A stretch of DNA of 11,420 nucleotides. Origin: Clostridia bacterium (GTDB taxonomy: Bacteria; Bacillota; Clostridia; Oscillospirales; Oscillospiraceae). The stretch spans positions 1-11,420 of the forward strand of contig JAGKTU010000070.1 of the NCBI GenBank assembly GCA_021153265.1, read 5' to 3'. The position numbers were made by a program, and so were the translations under genes. Each line of letters opens with the position of its first letter. Positions within the stretch are counted from its first letter, which is position 1. Shown here one piece after another: positions 1-6,915 of the stretch. Under the pieces are notes generated by a model. It did not search any database. It was not told where the DNA came from and saw only the letters and a list, made by a program, of their open reading frames with translations.

Positions 1-76
1 GCATTTCTGCCCGCATTCCTCATCAGTCAAAAATCAAAGATTTTTGACAGCTTCCCCCCGGGGGAAGCCTTTGGGC
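1..76. repeat. Dispersed palindromic repeat element, left copy
   Basis: Seen directly: a boundary box CCTCATC at 18-24, then a perfect 10-bp hairpin (26-35 with 39-48, loop AAA), then a near-perfect C-tract/G-tract palindrome (51-58 with 60-67), then CTTTGGGC at 69-76. The same order of boxes occurs in reverse complement at 11284-11338. The first hairpin has different bases there but still pairs. It is intergenic and non-coding. Its role is unknown; it could be a small non-autonomous mobile palindrome or a processed RNA hairpin. The element may extend to the left of the window. Confidence 0.75.
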
Positions 77-226
77 GCTGCCGCGCCAGTACCGTAAACA
101 GCAATTTACCGCAGTACTGACGTTACCGAGCGGCGCAGGGCAGTGGCGAAACCTACAGCACCAAGCACGTATTGGCCGCCGGCCCATGCCGGCTATACTA
201 CAATTTATAGGAATTGTTTAATATTC
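77..226. other. Non-coding stretch with two hairpins upstream of the DUF2207 gene
   Basis: No credible gene is seen here. Two inverted repeats are visible. One pairs CAGTAC (87-92) and GTAAA (94-98) with TTTAC (105-109) and GTACTG (114-119), leaving an uneven internal loop. The other pairs GCCGGC (178-183) with GCCGGC (188-193) around a CCAT loop. They lie upstream of the promoter at 227-255, so they are probably repeat-derived DNA rather than part of the downstream mRNA. Confidence 0.45.
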
Positions 227-255
227 TTGCAATTTCACCCAATTCGTGATAAAAT
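227..255 (+). promoter_or_regulatory. Predicted sigma-A promoter for the DUF2207 gene
   Basis: TTGCAA (227-232) and TAAAAT (250-255) are separated by exactly 17 bases in an AT-rich stretch. Transcription would start near 262, giving a leader of about 35 bases. That leader contains the strong ribosome binding site GGAGGGGAGG at 280-289. Confidence 0.65.
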
Positions 256-296
256 GATAGAATCAAAAAGTATACTTACGGAGGGGAGGTCATCGT

Positions 297-1994
297 TTGA
301 AGCATCGTCTGATTGCGTTCATCATCTGTCTGATGGTGATGCTGGGTTTTGCCATGCCTGTTTTTGCTGACAGCGGTGCCACCTATGTGGAAAATATCAC
401 CACCATCACCTCCGACGGCAACTGTCAGGTCACCCTCCGGGTGAACATCCACATCGACGAACCGGTGGACGATCTGACCTTCCCCCTGCCTCTTGGGGCA
501 AAGGATATTATGATGAACGGCTCTTCAGCCCATGCCAGCAAGATGGACGGCGCTCTGCATGTGGATATCAGCGATATGATCGGTGATCACGGCGGAGATG
601 TGTCATTGAAGTTTGACTTCCGGCTGGAAAAAGTGGTGCGTTTTGAGGAAGATAAGTATCTTCTGGAGCTGCCTCTGCTCAGCGGTTTTGAATATCCGGT
701 GGAGCGGATGGAATTTACCATCACACTGCCCGATGATATTAAGGGCCGCCCCTATTTCACCGGCGGCTACCGGCAAAGCACCGTGGAATCCGTCATGACC
801 ATCGTGGTCAAGGGCGATATGATCACCGGCTCTGTCAATCAGGCGCTGGATGACCGGGAAACCCTGACCATGACCATGGAAGTGGACGAAAAAATGTTCC
901 CCGGTGTCAGCACCTACCAGCGAAACGGCAACCCGGAGATCATTCCCATGATCATTCTGGCAGTTCTTGCGATCGTTTACTGGGGCATCTGGCTGCGAAC
1001 CGGCCCTCTGCTCTGGGTGCGGAAAAATTCCGCTCCCGAGGGTGTTTCCGCCGGCGAACTGGGCTGCCGGCTGACCTTCTCCGGTGCGGATCTGACCATG
1101 ATGGTGTTCCATTGGGCCCAGCTTGGCTATATTTTGATCCAACTGGACAACAGAAGGGTGATCCTTCACAAGCGGATGGATATGGGCAACGAAAGAAGCC
1201 TGTTCGAGGTGAAGACCTTCAAAGCCCTCTTTGGCAAGCGCCGGGTCATCGACGGCACCGGCTACCACTACGCAAGCCTTGCCAAAAAGCTGGAGCGGCA
1301 GATCCCCGGTGAAAGAACCATGTGCAAACCCAACAGCGGCAATGTGAAGATCTTCCGGCTGCTGTTCTGTGCCGTGCAGGTGTTCTGCGGCATCTGTCTG
1401 GGCATGAATATGACCGGTAACGAGGTTCTGCAGATTCTGCTTTCCGTGATTTTGGCCATTTTCGGCGGGATCAGCGCCTGGTTTATTCAGGCCGGCATGT
1501 ACCGCATCCACCTGCGGAGCAAGGGTTTGGTGTATCTGGCGATTGGTCTAAGCGCAGTCTGGCTGATCGTGGGTCTGATCGCAGGTGTCATCCTCATCGC
1601 ACTGATCCCTCTGCTGGGACAGCTGCTGTGCGGTCTGATGGCGGCCTACGGCGGTCGGCGCAGCGAGCTTGGTAGGATCAATGCAACGGAAATTTTGGGC
1701 CTTCGCCACCACCTGCGAAAGGTGGACAGCGAGGAGCTGTTCCGGCTGCGAAAGCGGGATCCGGAGTACTTCTATAACATGATCCCCCACGCCATGGCAC
1801 TGGGTGTGGAGAAGAAATTCGCCATCAACTACGGCAGAAAGAAGCTGCAGCCCTGTCCCTATCTGGTAGTGGGACACCGCGGCAAGCAGGATGCCCTCCA
1901 CTGGGCGCAAACCATGAAAGAAGTGGCAAAAATTCTCGATTCCCGGAAAAACCAAATGAAGTGGGAACAATTTGCCATCGTAAAAGTGAAATAA
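297..1994 (+). CDS. DUF2207-family (YciQ-like) membrane protein
   Basis: The 565-residue protein has a signal peptide (1-24, cleavage likely after VFA). An extracytoplasmic beta-rich region follows (about 27-205), then a membrane segment (214-232). A cytoplasmic stretch leads to further hydrophobic segments near 352-370, 378-398 and 411-450. The C-terminal domain carries DPEYFYNMIPHAMALGV (488-504), which resembles the conserved region of DUF2207 proteins that ends in a 'P-AxALGV' pattern. This order (signal peptide, exported domain, membrane helix, cytoplasmic part, paired helices, C-terminal domain) is typical of the family. Its biochemical role is not established; envelope-associated functions are only guessed. 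The start is a TTG at 297, placed 7 bases after GGAGGGGAGG, and no ATG fits better. It is monocistronic, with its own promoter, and it converges on hemW. Confidence 0.8.
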   Translation: MKHRLIAFIICLMVMLGFAMPVFADSGATYVENITTITSDGNCQVTLRVNIHIDEPVDDLTFPLPLGAKDIMMNGSSAHASKMDGALHVDISDMIGDHGGDVSLKFDFRLEKVVRFEEDKYLLELPLLSGFEYPVERMEFTITLPDDIKGRPYFTGGYRQSTVESVMTIVVKGDMITGSVNQALDDRETLTMTMEVDEKMFPGVSTYQRNGNPEIIPMIILAVLAIVYWGIWLRTGPLLWVRKNSAPEGVSAGELGCRLTFSGADLTMMVFHWAQLGYILIQLDNRRVILHKRMDMGNERSLFEVKTFKALFGKRRVIDGTGYHYASLAKKLERQIPGERTMCKPNSGNVKIFRLLFCAVQVFCGICLGMNMTGNEVLQILLSVILAIFGGISAWFIQAGMYRIHLRSKGLVYLAIGLSAVWLIVGLIAGVILIALIPLLGQLLCGLMAAYGGRRSELGRINATEILGLRHHLRKVDSEELFRLRKRDPEYFYNMIPHAMALGVEKKFAINYGRKKLQPCPYLVVGHRGKQDALHWAQTMKEVAKILDSRKNQMKWEQFAIVKVK

Positions 1995-2000
1995 AGAGAA

Positions 2001-2024
2001 CCGGGGCAGCGGAAGCTGCCCCGG
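2001..2024. terminator. Bidirectional intrinsic terminator between the DUF2207 gene and hemW
   Basis: A perfect 10-bp GC-rich stem (2001-2010 with 2015-2024) closes a GGAA tetraloop. It is followed by a T-rich run (TCATTTCTTT) on the plus strand and by TTCTCTTTATTT on the minus strand. It starts 7 bases after the upstream stop codon and lies 13 bases from the end of hemW, so it probably serves both convergent transcripts. Confidence 0.85.
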
Positions 2025-2036
2025 TCATTTCTTTAC

Positions 2037-3230
2037 TTATAGCCGCTTTAAGGGTGCGGATTTATCCTGTGCCAGCAGAAGATCGGAAATGATGGTATTC
2101 GACAGCAGGAAACCCTTGGGGGTCAGATGCCAGCGGCCATCCTCGGTACGCACCGCGTAGCCAAAGTCCCGGTTTTTCTCCAGAATATCCTCCAGCGGGG
2201 CGAAGGGCAGCAGAAAATTCCGCTCGTAATCCTCTGTATTGATGCCGTTGAAGGTGCGAAGTCTCAACATCAGATACTCGCCGGCCCGCTCCCGCAGGGG
2301 AATCTCCTGAACCTCGTCGATGATCTGATCCTGATTCTTGATGCCGGAGATGTACTCCTGCACGCTGCGGCAGAGCGTAAACCGCTTGCCGGCAAAATCG
2401 GAGCTGGCGCTGGGGCCAAAGCCCAGATATTCGCCGCCGGTCCAATACTTCATATTGTGCTTGGAGTAAAGACCCTTACGGGCGAAATTGGAGATCTCAT
2501 ACTGACGGTAGCCATAGGCCTTGAGCATCTCGATGGCGGCCAGATACATATCCGCCTGGGCGTCGTCGTCGGGCAGCTTGGCATAGTCACGGTACTCGTA
2601 CAGGGGGGTGCCTTCCTCCACTTTCAGACCGTAGCAGCTGATGTGCTCGGGATTCAGAGTCAGCACATGCTCCAGCGTTTCCCGCCATGCCCGGAGGGTC
2701 TGGCCGGGGAGGCCGTACATGAGGTCCACGCTGACGTTGCGGAAGCCTGCCTTGCGGATGCGGTGGTAGGCAGTGACGGCATTGGCGAAGGTGTGGGGAC
2801 GGCCAAGCTTGCGAAGCACCTCATCATCGTCGGTCTGGATGCCAAGGGATACCCGGTTGAAGCCCTCGGCCCGAAGCCGCTTTAAGAGCTTATCGGTGAC
2901 GGAGTCGGGATTGGCTTCAAAGGTAATTTCCGCATTGTTGTCCACGTCGAAACTGCGGCGGATATAGGTAAGGATGGTGGCCATGCCTTCCGCGCCGAAG
3001 AAGCTGGGAGTGCCGCCGCCGAAATAGACGGTGTCCACCTTATAGGCAGGAGCCAGCGCGCCGGCTTCCTTGATGTGGGCGCAGATGGCGTTTAAGTAGC
3101 CGTCCATCAGCTTGTCATCCTTGGAAGAAAGGGAGTAAAAGTCGCAGTATTGGCACTTGCTGCGGCAGAAGGGCACATGGATATAGATGCCCAAGGGGGT
3201 CTTGTTATTGGATTTGGTTAAGATAGCCAT
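2037..3230 (-). CDS. hemW: Radical SAM protein HemW (heme chaperone, HemN-like)
   Basis: The 397-residue protein has the radical SAM cluster motif CRSKCQYCDF with cysteines at 22, 26 and 29, and the SAM-binding GGGTPS loop at 71-76. Downstream blocks typical of HemW include EANPDSV, SLGIQ, DLMYGLPGQT and HNMKYW...YLGFGPSA. The length is normal for the family. HemW proteins bind a 4Fe-4S cluster, SAM and heme, and are thought to deliver heme to respiratory proteins. They were often misnamed coproporphyrinogen III oxidase (HemN), which is a different, longer protein. The ATG is preceded by AGGAGG (complement at 3238-3243) with 7-base spacing. It follows lepA by 18 bases, the classic Bacillota lepA-hemW order, so it is probably cotranscribed. 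The hrcA-grpE-dnaK genes that often follow in other Bacillota are absent here. Confidence 0.95.
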   Translation of the reverse strand: MAILTKSNNKTPLGIYIHVPFCRSKCQYCDFYSLSSKDDKLMDGYLNAICAHIKEAGALAPAYKVDTVYFGGGTPSFFGAEGMATILTYIRRSFDVDNNAEITFEANPDSVTDKLLKRLRAEGFNRVSLGIQTDDDEVLRKLGRPHTFANAVTAYHRIRKAGFRNVSVDLMYGLPGQTLRAWRETLEHVLTLNPEHISCYGLKVEEGTPLYEYRDYAKLPDDDAQADMYLAAIEMLKAYGYRQYEISNFARKGLYSKHNMKYWTGGEYLGFGPSASSDFAGKRFTLCRSVQEYISGIKNQDQIIDEVQEIPLRERAGEYLMLRLRTFNGINTEDYERNFLLPFAPLEDILEKNRDFGYAVRTEDGRWHLTPKGFLLSNTIISDLLLAQDKSAPLKRL

Positions 3231-3248
3231 TGGGAAACCTCCTGCGAA

Positions 3249-5057
3249 TCAATCTTCATCCAACTTCAGCACTGCCATGAAGGCTTCGGAAGGCACGGAC
3301 ACGGTACCGAAGGTACGCATACGCTTTTTACCTTCCTTCTGCTTCTCCAGCAGCTTCTTCTTACGGGTGATGTCGCCGCCGTAGCACTTGGCCAGCACGT
3401 CCTTACGCACCGCCTTGATGGTTTCACGGGCGATGATCTTGCCGCCGATGGCGGCCTGAATGGGAATCTCGAACTGGGCGCGGGGAATGTTGTCCTTCAG
3501 CTTTTCACAGATCTTTCTGGCTCTGGGATAGGCGTTCTCCGCGAAGAGGATGAAGCTCAGAGCATCCACCACATCGCCGTTGAGAAGAATATCCAGTTTG
3601 ACCAGCTTAGAAGGACGGTAGCCGATGAGTTCGTAGTCCAGCGAACCGTAGCCACGGGTGCGGGACTTCAGCGCGTCGAAGAAATCATAAATGATCTCGT
3701 TCAGGGGCATATCGTAGTGCAGCTCCACCCGGTTGGCATCGAGATACACCATGTCCTTGAATTCGCCCCGGCGGGAGGTGGCCAGATCCATAATGTTGCC
3801 CACATATTCCTGAGGTGCCATCAGATTGACCTTGACGTAAGGCTCTTCCGCCAGCTGGATCTCCATGGGGTCGGGGTAATCCAGGGGATTGTCCACCATG
3901 ATTGTCTCACCGTCGTTCTTGGTGATCCGATAGACGACGTTGGGGGCGGTGGTGATGAGGTCGAGGTTATATTCGCGCTCTAAGCGCTCCTGAATGATCT
4001 CCATGTGCAGCAGACCAAGGAAGCCGCAGCGGAAGCCGAAGCCCAGAGCGATGGAGCTTTCCGGCTCGTAGACGAAGGATGCGTCATTGAGCTTCAGCTT
4101 TTCCAGCGCGTCGCGCATATCCTGATATTTCGCGCCGTCGGCAGGGTACACGCCGGAGTAGACCATGGGCTGGACAGGGCGGTAACCGGGCAGGGGTTCG
4201 GCGGCGGGATTTTCGATGGAGGTGATGGTGTCGCCCACCTGGGTATCGGACACGGTCTTGATGGAGGCGGTGATGTAGCCTACCTCACCTGCGCCCAGAG
4301 CGTCCTTGGGCTGAAGACCCTTGGGACTCATGTAGCCCACTTCCACCACCTTATAGGTAGCACCGGTGGCCATCATCTTAATGTCCATGCCGGGACGGAC
4401 GGTACCCTGCTTGATCCGGGTGTAGACGATGACACCCCGGTAAGAATCGTACTGGCTGTCGAAGATCAGCGCCTGCAGGGGGGCATTGCGGTCGCCCTCG
4501 GGGGCAGGGACACCCTTGACGATCATTTCCAGAACGGAACGGATGTTGATGCCGTTTTTGGCGGAAATTTCGGGGGCATCCTCCGCGGGAATGCAGATGA
4601 TGTCCTCAATCTCGGCCTTGACCTCGGCAGGACGGGCAGAGGGCAGGTCGATTTTGTTGACCACGGGCAGAACTTCCAGACCGGCATCGGTGGCCAGGAA
4701 GGTATTGGCCAGAGTCTGAGCCTCCACGCCCTGAGATGCGTCCACCACCAGCACCGCACCTTCGCAGGCGGCAAGAGAACGGGAAACCTCGTAGTTAAAG
4801 TCCACGTGGCCGGGGGTGTCGATGAGGTTCAGGTCATAGATTTCGCCGTCGTCGGCTTGATAGCGCAAGGTGGCGGCGGTAGCCTTGATGGTGATGCCGC
4901 GCTCCTTTTCCAGATCCATAGAGTCTAAGATCTGGGTTTCCTGGCCCCGGTTGTCCACGGCGTTGCACTCTTCCAGCAGGCGGTCTGCCAGAGTGGATTT
5001 ACCGTGGTCGATGTGGGCGATGATGGAGAAATTACGAATGTGAGAAAGTTCGGTCAT
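3249..5057 (-). CDS. lepA: Elongation factor 4 (LepA), ribosome back-translocating GTPase
   Basis: The 602-residue translational GTPase has all the G motifs: G1 AHIDHGKS (14-21), G2 RGIT (53-56), G3 DTPGH (80-84), G4 NKID (134-137) and G5 SAK (165-167). The EF-G-like domains and the LepA-specific C-terminal domain follow, the latter with the hallmark GGDITRKKKLLEKQKEGKKR stretch. EF4 binds ribosomes at the membrane or cytosol and affects initiation and stalled elongation. A TTG at 5072 would add five residues, but it lies inside the ribosome binding site. The ATG at 5057 has GAGGTG 7 bases upstream and gives the family's usual MTEL/IRNFSIIAHIDHGKST beginning, so I use it. lepA leads an operon with hemW. 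Its predicted promoter lies about 190 bases upstream, with a palindromic repeat in the leader. Confidence 0.97.
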   Translation of the reverse strand: MTELSHIRNFSIIAHIDHGKSTLADRLLEECNAVDNRGQETQILDSMDLEKERGITIKATAATLRYQADDGEIYDLNLIDTPGHVDFNYEVSRSLAACEGAVLVVDASQGVEAQTLANTFLATDAGLEVLPVVNKIDLPSARPAEVKAEIEDIICIPAEDAPEISAKNGINIRSVLEMIVKGVPAPEGDRNAPLQALIFDSQYDSYRGVIVYTRIKQGTVRPGMDIKMMATGATYKVVEVGYMSPKGLQPKDALGAGEVGYITASIKTVSDTQVGDTITSIENPAAEPLPGYRPVQPMVYSGVYPADGAKYQDMRDALEKLKLNDASFVYEPESSIALGFGFRCGFLGLLHMEIIQERLEREYNLDLITTAPNVVYRITKNDGETIMVDNPLDYPDPMEIQLAEEPYVKVNLMAPQEYVGNIMDLATSRRGEFKDMVYLDANRVELHYDMPLNEIIYDFFDALKSRTRGYGSLDYELIGYRPSKLVKLDILLNGDVVDALSFILFAENAYPRARKICEKLKDNIPRAQFEIPIQAAIGGKIIARETIKAVRKDVLAKCYGGDITRKKKLLEKQKEGKKRMRTFGTVSVPSEAFMAVLKLDED

Positions 5058-5095
5058 AGATAAGCACCTCAAAAATTGGGATGTATAGGACAGAA

Positions 5096-5192
5096 GCCTT
5101 GGCTCTCCCTATTGGAGAGCTGTCACCTAAGGTGACTGAGAGGGCCCTCTCCGACCCGCCTTTGGCGGGCCACCTCTCCCAAAGGGAGAGGC
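5096..5192. repeat. Tail-to-tail pair of palindromic repeat units in the lepA leader
   Basis: Unit one: GCTCTCC (5102-5108) pairs with GGAGAGC (5114-5120), then GTCACC (5122-5127) pairs with GGTGAC (5131-5136) around TAA, then the boundary box TGAGAGGG (5137-5144). Unit two is the same plan reversed: CCCTCTCC (5145-5152), CCCGCC (5155-5160) pairing with GGCGGG (5164-5169), then CCTCTCCC (5173-5180) pairing with GGGAGAGG (5184-5191). The plan (palindrome, small hairpin, GAGGG box) matches the window-end repeats. It lies between the predicted lepA promoter and start codon, so it would be transcribed as a highly folded leader. Confidence 0.8.
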
Positions 5193-5244
5193 AAGAGACT
5201 GCGGTGATGCAGCCCCATCAGGGCATAGTACACCATTTTTCATA

Positions 5245-5273
5245 ATTATAGCGAATTTTTCTCAAAAAGTAAA
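5245..5273 (-). promoter_or_regulatory. Predicted sigma-A promoter for lepA-hemW
   Basis: On the minus strand, TTTACT (complement at 5268-5273) and a perfect TATAAT (complement at 5245-5250) are 17 bases apart. Transcription would start near 5238, giving a leader of about 180 bases that includes the paired palindromic repeat. The -35 box matches consensus at only four positions. Confidence 0.6.
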
Positions 5274-5279
5274 CCGTAT

Positions 5280-5303
5280 GTTTTCCCGAATCCGGGGGAA
5301 AAC
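5280..5303. promoter_or_regulatory. Inverted repeat between the divergent lepA and rpoD promoters
   Basis: GTTTTCCC (5280-5287) and GGGAAAAC (5296-5303) are perfect 8-base arms around an 8-base centre. The site begins 7 bases upstream of the lepA -35 box and ends about 60 bases upstream of the rpoD -35 box. A protein-binding site is plausible; no regulator can be named. Confidence 0.4.
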
Positions 5304-5365
5304 TGTGGTCAGCCAAAGAAAAAAACGTATTTTTAGGAAATTTTCAAAAAAACCCTGTGTAGCCC

Positions 5366-5394
5366 TTGTCAAAAAATAAAATTAGGGGTATAGT
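5366..5394 (+). promoter_or_regulatory. Predicted sigma-A promoter for rpoD
   Basis: TTGTCA (5366-5371) and TATAGT (5389-5394) are exactly 17 bases apart in an AT-rich region. Transcription would start near 5401, giving a leader of about 47 bases. It is the only strong promoter-like pair seen directly upstream of rpoD and suggests that SigA transcribes its own gene. Confidence 0.65.
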
Positions 5395-5412
5395 TTAACG
5401 GAATCACAAAAT

Positions 5413-5429
5413 TTAAGGCTTAACCTTAA
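5413..5429 (+). promoter_or_regulatory. Small inverted repeat in the rpoD leader
   Basis: TTAAGG (5413-5418) pairs with CCTTAA (5424-5429) around CTTAA. It lies just after the predicted start of transcription and just before the ribosome binding site AGAGGGG (5435-5441). It could be an operator or a weak RNA hairpin, or chance in AT-rich DNA. Confidence 0.3.
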
Positions 5430-5447
5430 GATAAAGAGGGGAATTCC

Positions 5448-6593
5448 ATGAGCAACAACAAGAAAAACGCCAAGGCACCCGAGGATATCCAGACTCAACT
5501 GCAGAACCTCATCGCCCAGGGTAAGAAGGACGGCATGATCCGTGCCACCGATCTGAACGCCCTGCTGGAAAAGATGACGCTGACCCCGGAAAAGATCGAG
5601 GAGATCTATGACCGCTTCGATGCCATGAACATTCAGGTGGTCACCGCCGAGCTGGACATCGATCTGGGTGACGATCTGGATCTGGGTATGGGCGACGGCG
5701 ACATCGACCTGAACGGTCTGGACGAAGAGGATCTGGTTGACCCTGTGGATCTGGCCGCCGAGTACGCTCTGGACGATCCTGTGCGGATGTACCTGAAGGA
5801 GATCGGTCAGGTTCGCCTGCTCAGCGCCGAGGAAGAAGTGGAGCTGGCCAAGCGGGTTGCCGATGGCGACCAGTACGCCAAGAATAAGCTCACCGAAGCC
5901 AACCTGCGTCTGGTTGTCTCCATCGCAAAGAAGTATTCCGGCCGCGGCCTGCACATTCTGGACCTGATCCAGGAGGGCAATACGGGCCTGATCCGCGCAG
6001 TCGACAAGTTCGACTGGACAAAGGGAAACAAATTCTCTACATATGCCACCTGGTGGATCCGGCAGGCCATCACCCGCGCCATCGCCGATCAGGCCCGTAC
6101 CATCCGGGTGCCGGTGCATATGGTGGAGGTCATCAATAAGGCCACCCGCTGCAACCGTAAGCTGGTTCAGGAGCTGGGCCGCGAGCCTACTGTGGAGGAG
6201 ATCGCCAAGGAGCTGAATCTGCCCGTCGAGAAGATCATCGAGGCAAACCGCACCGCCGCCGATACCCTGTCTCTGGACACCCCCGTGGGTGACGAAGAAG
6301 ATACCTCCATCGGTTCCTTCGTGGAGGACGAGCGCACCCCCGGCCCTGCCGACGCCACCTCCAACGCATTGCTTGCCGAAGCTCTGAAGGAGATCCTCGA
6401 TACCCTGACCGAGCGTGAGGCAGACGTTCTGCGCATGCGCTTCGGCATGTACGACGGCCGCACCCATACTCTGGAAGAGGTGGGTCAGATCTTCGGCGTT
6501 ACCCGTGAGCGTATCCGCCAGATCGAGAACAAGGCCATCCGCAAGCTGCGCCATCCCAGCCGCGCCAAGAAGATCCGCGACTTCTACTGCTGA
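5448..6593 (+). CDS. rpoD: Primary RNA polymerase sigma factor SigA/RpoD
   Basis: The 381-residue protein is a complete housekeeping sigma factor. It has an N-terminal helical region like 1.1 (about 12-65), a strongly acidic linker (about 68-103), region 1.2 (DDPVRMYLKEIG, 109-120) and region 2 (about 147-217). Region 2 includes the -10-binding segment DKFDWTKGNKFSTYATWWIRQ (186-206). Region 3 (about 222-300) and region 4 follow. The -35-binding HTH in region 4 is TLEEVGQIFGVTRERIRQIE (341-360), followed by KAIRKLRHPSR. It directs core RNA polymerase to -35/-10 promoters like those seen in this window. The ATG has AGAGGGG 6 bases upstream. The usual Bacillota partner dnaG is not upstream; lepA diverges instead. 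A small membrane-protein gene follows 21 bases downstream, probably in the same transcript. Confidence 0.97.
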   Translation: MSNNKKNAKAPEDIQTQLQNLIAQGKKDGMIRATDLNALLEKMTLTPEKIEEIYDRFDAMNIQVVTAELDIDLGDDLDLGMGDGDIDLNGLDEEDLVDPVDLAAEYALDDPVRMYLKEIGQVRLLSAEEEVELAKRVADGDQYAKNKLTEANLRLVVSIAKKYSGRGLHILDLIQEGNTGLIRAVDKFDWTKGNKFSTYATWWIRQAITRAIADQARTIRVPVHMVEVINKATRCNRKLVQELGREPTVEEIAKELNLPVEKIIEANRTAADTLSLDTPVGDEEDTSIGSFVEDERTPGPADATSNALLAEALKEILDTLTEREADVLRMRFGMYDGRTHTLEEVGQIFGVTRERIRQIENKAIRKLRHPSRAKKIRDFYC

Positions 6594-6614
6594 TATTTGG
6601 GAGGTAGGAAGCGT

Positions 6615-6821
6615 ATGTCTTCTTGGAGAAAAAAGCTGCTGGGTTTGGTCATCGTGGCTCTGGTGGTGTGCGCCATCGTGTTTTGGGGTACTGCAGCCGG
6701 TGTTTTGTGCATTTTTCTCCTGATCCAAAGCTTCCAGACCATGATCTTCACCCATGTTGCCAGCAACGAACTGGCAAAGCAGTTTCAGGAAGACGGAGAA
6801 CACGTCAAAGGCTGGAAGTAA
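6615..6821 (+). CDS. Uncharacterised small membrane protein downstream of rpoD
   Basis: The 68-residue protein has a short basic N-terminus (MSSWRKK) and a long hydrophobic stretch (about 8-41), long enough for two tightly packed membrane helices. A polar, mildly charged C-terminus (about 48-68) ends in HVKGWK. I do not recognise a family. The ATG at 6615 is preceded by GGGAGG at 6599-6604, a spacing of 10 bases. An in-frame TTG at 6597 would add six residues but would start before that site, so it is rejected. The gene starts 21 bases after rpoD, before any terminator, and is followed by a strong terminator, so it is probably cotranscribed with the sigma factor gene. By the positive-inside rule the N-terminus would be cytoplasmic. 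Confidence 0.7.
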   Translation: MSSWRKKLLGLVIVALVVCAIVFWGTAAGVLCIFLLIQSFQTMIFTHVASNELAKQFQEDGEHVKGWK

Positions 6822-6870
6822 GTCCGCCAACAAAAGAAACCGGAATGTCTCCTGCTGATATCTAAAAAAT

Positions 6871-6896
6871 AAGCCCACGGTGTAAACCGTGGGCTT
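6871..6896. terminator. Bidirectional intrinsic terminator between the rpoD operon and spoIIP
   Basis: A perfect 10-bp stem, AAGCCCACGG (6871-6880) with CCGTGGGCTT (6887-6896), closes a TGTAAA loop. The plus-strand tail is TATTTCG. The minus-strand tail is ATTTTTTAGA, a better U-tract, so the signal looks stronger for spoIIP than for rpoD. Confidence 0.88.
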
Positions 6897-6915
6897 TATT
6901 TCGTCCATAGGCAGC

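Noticed and set aside
143..370. 75-codon open frame overlapping the start of the DUF2207 gene
   Set aside because: It runs through the predicted promoter and ribosome binding site of the real gene, has no ribosome binding site of its own and no recognisable features.
603..1511. 302-codon open frame antisense to the DUF2207 gene
   Set aside because: Antisense shadow with biased His/Gly/Gln composition and no ribosome binding site. The opposite strand carries a signal peptide, membrane helices and a strong ribosome binding site.
2037..3230. Naming this gene hemN, oxygen-independent coproporphyrinogen III oxidase
   Set aside because: The length, the position after lepA and the motif pattern fit HemW. 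True HemN is longer, and there is no other heme-pathway gene here.
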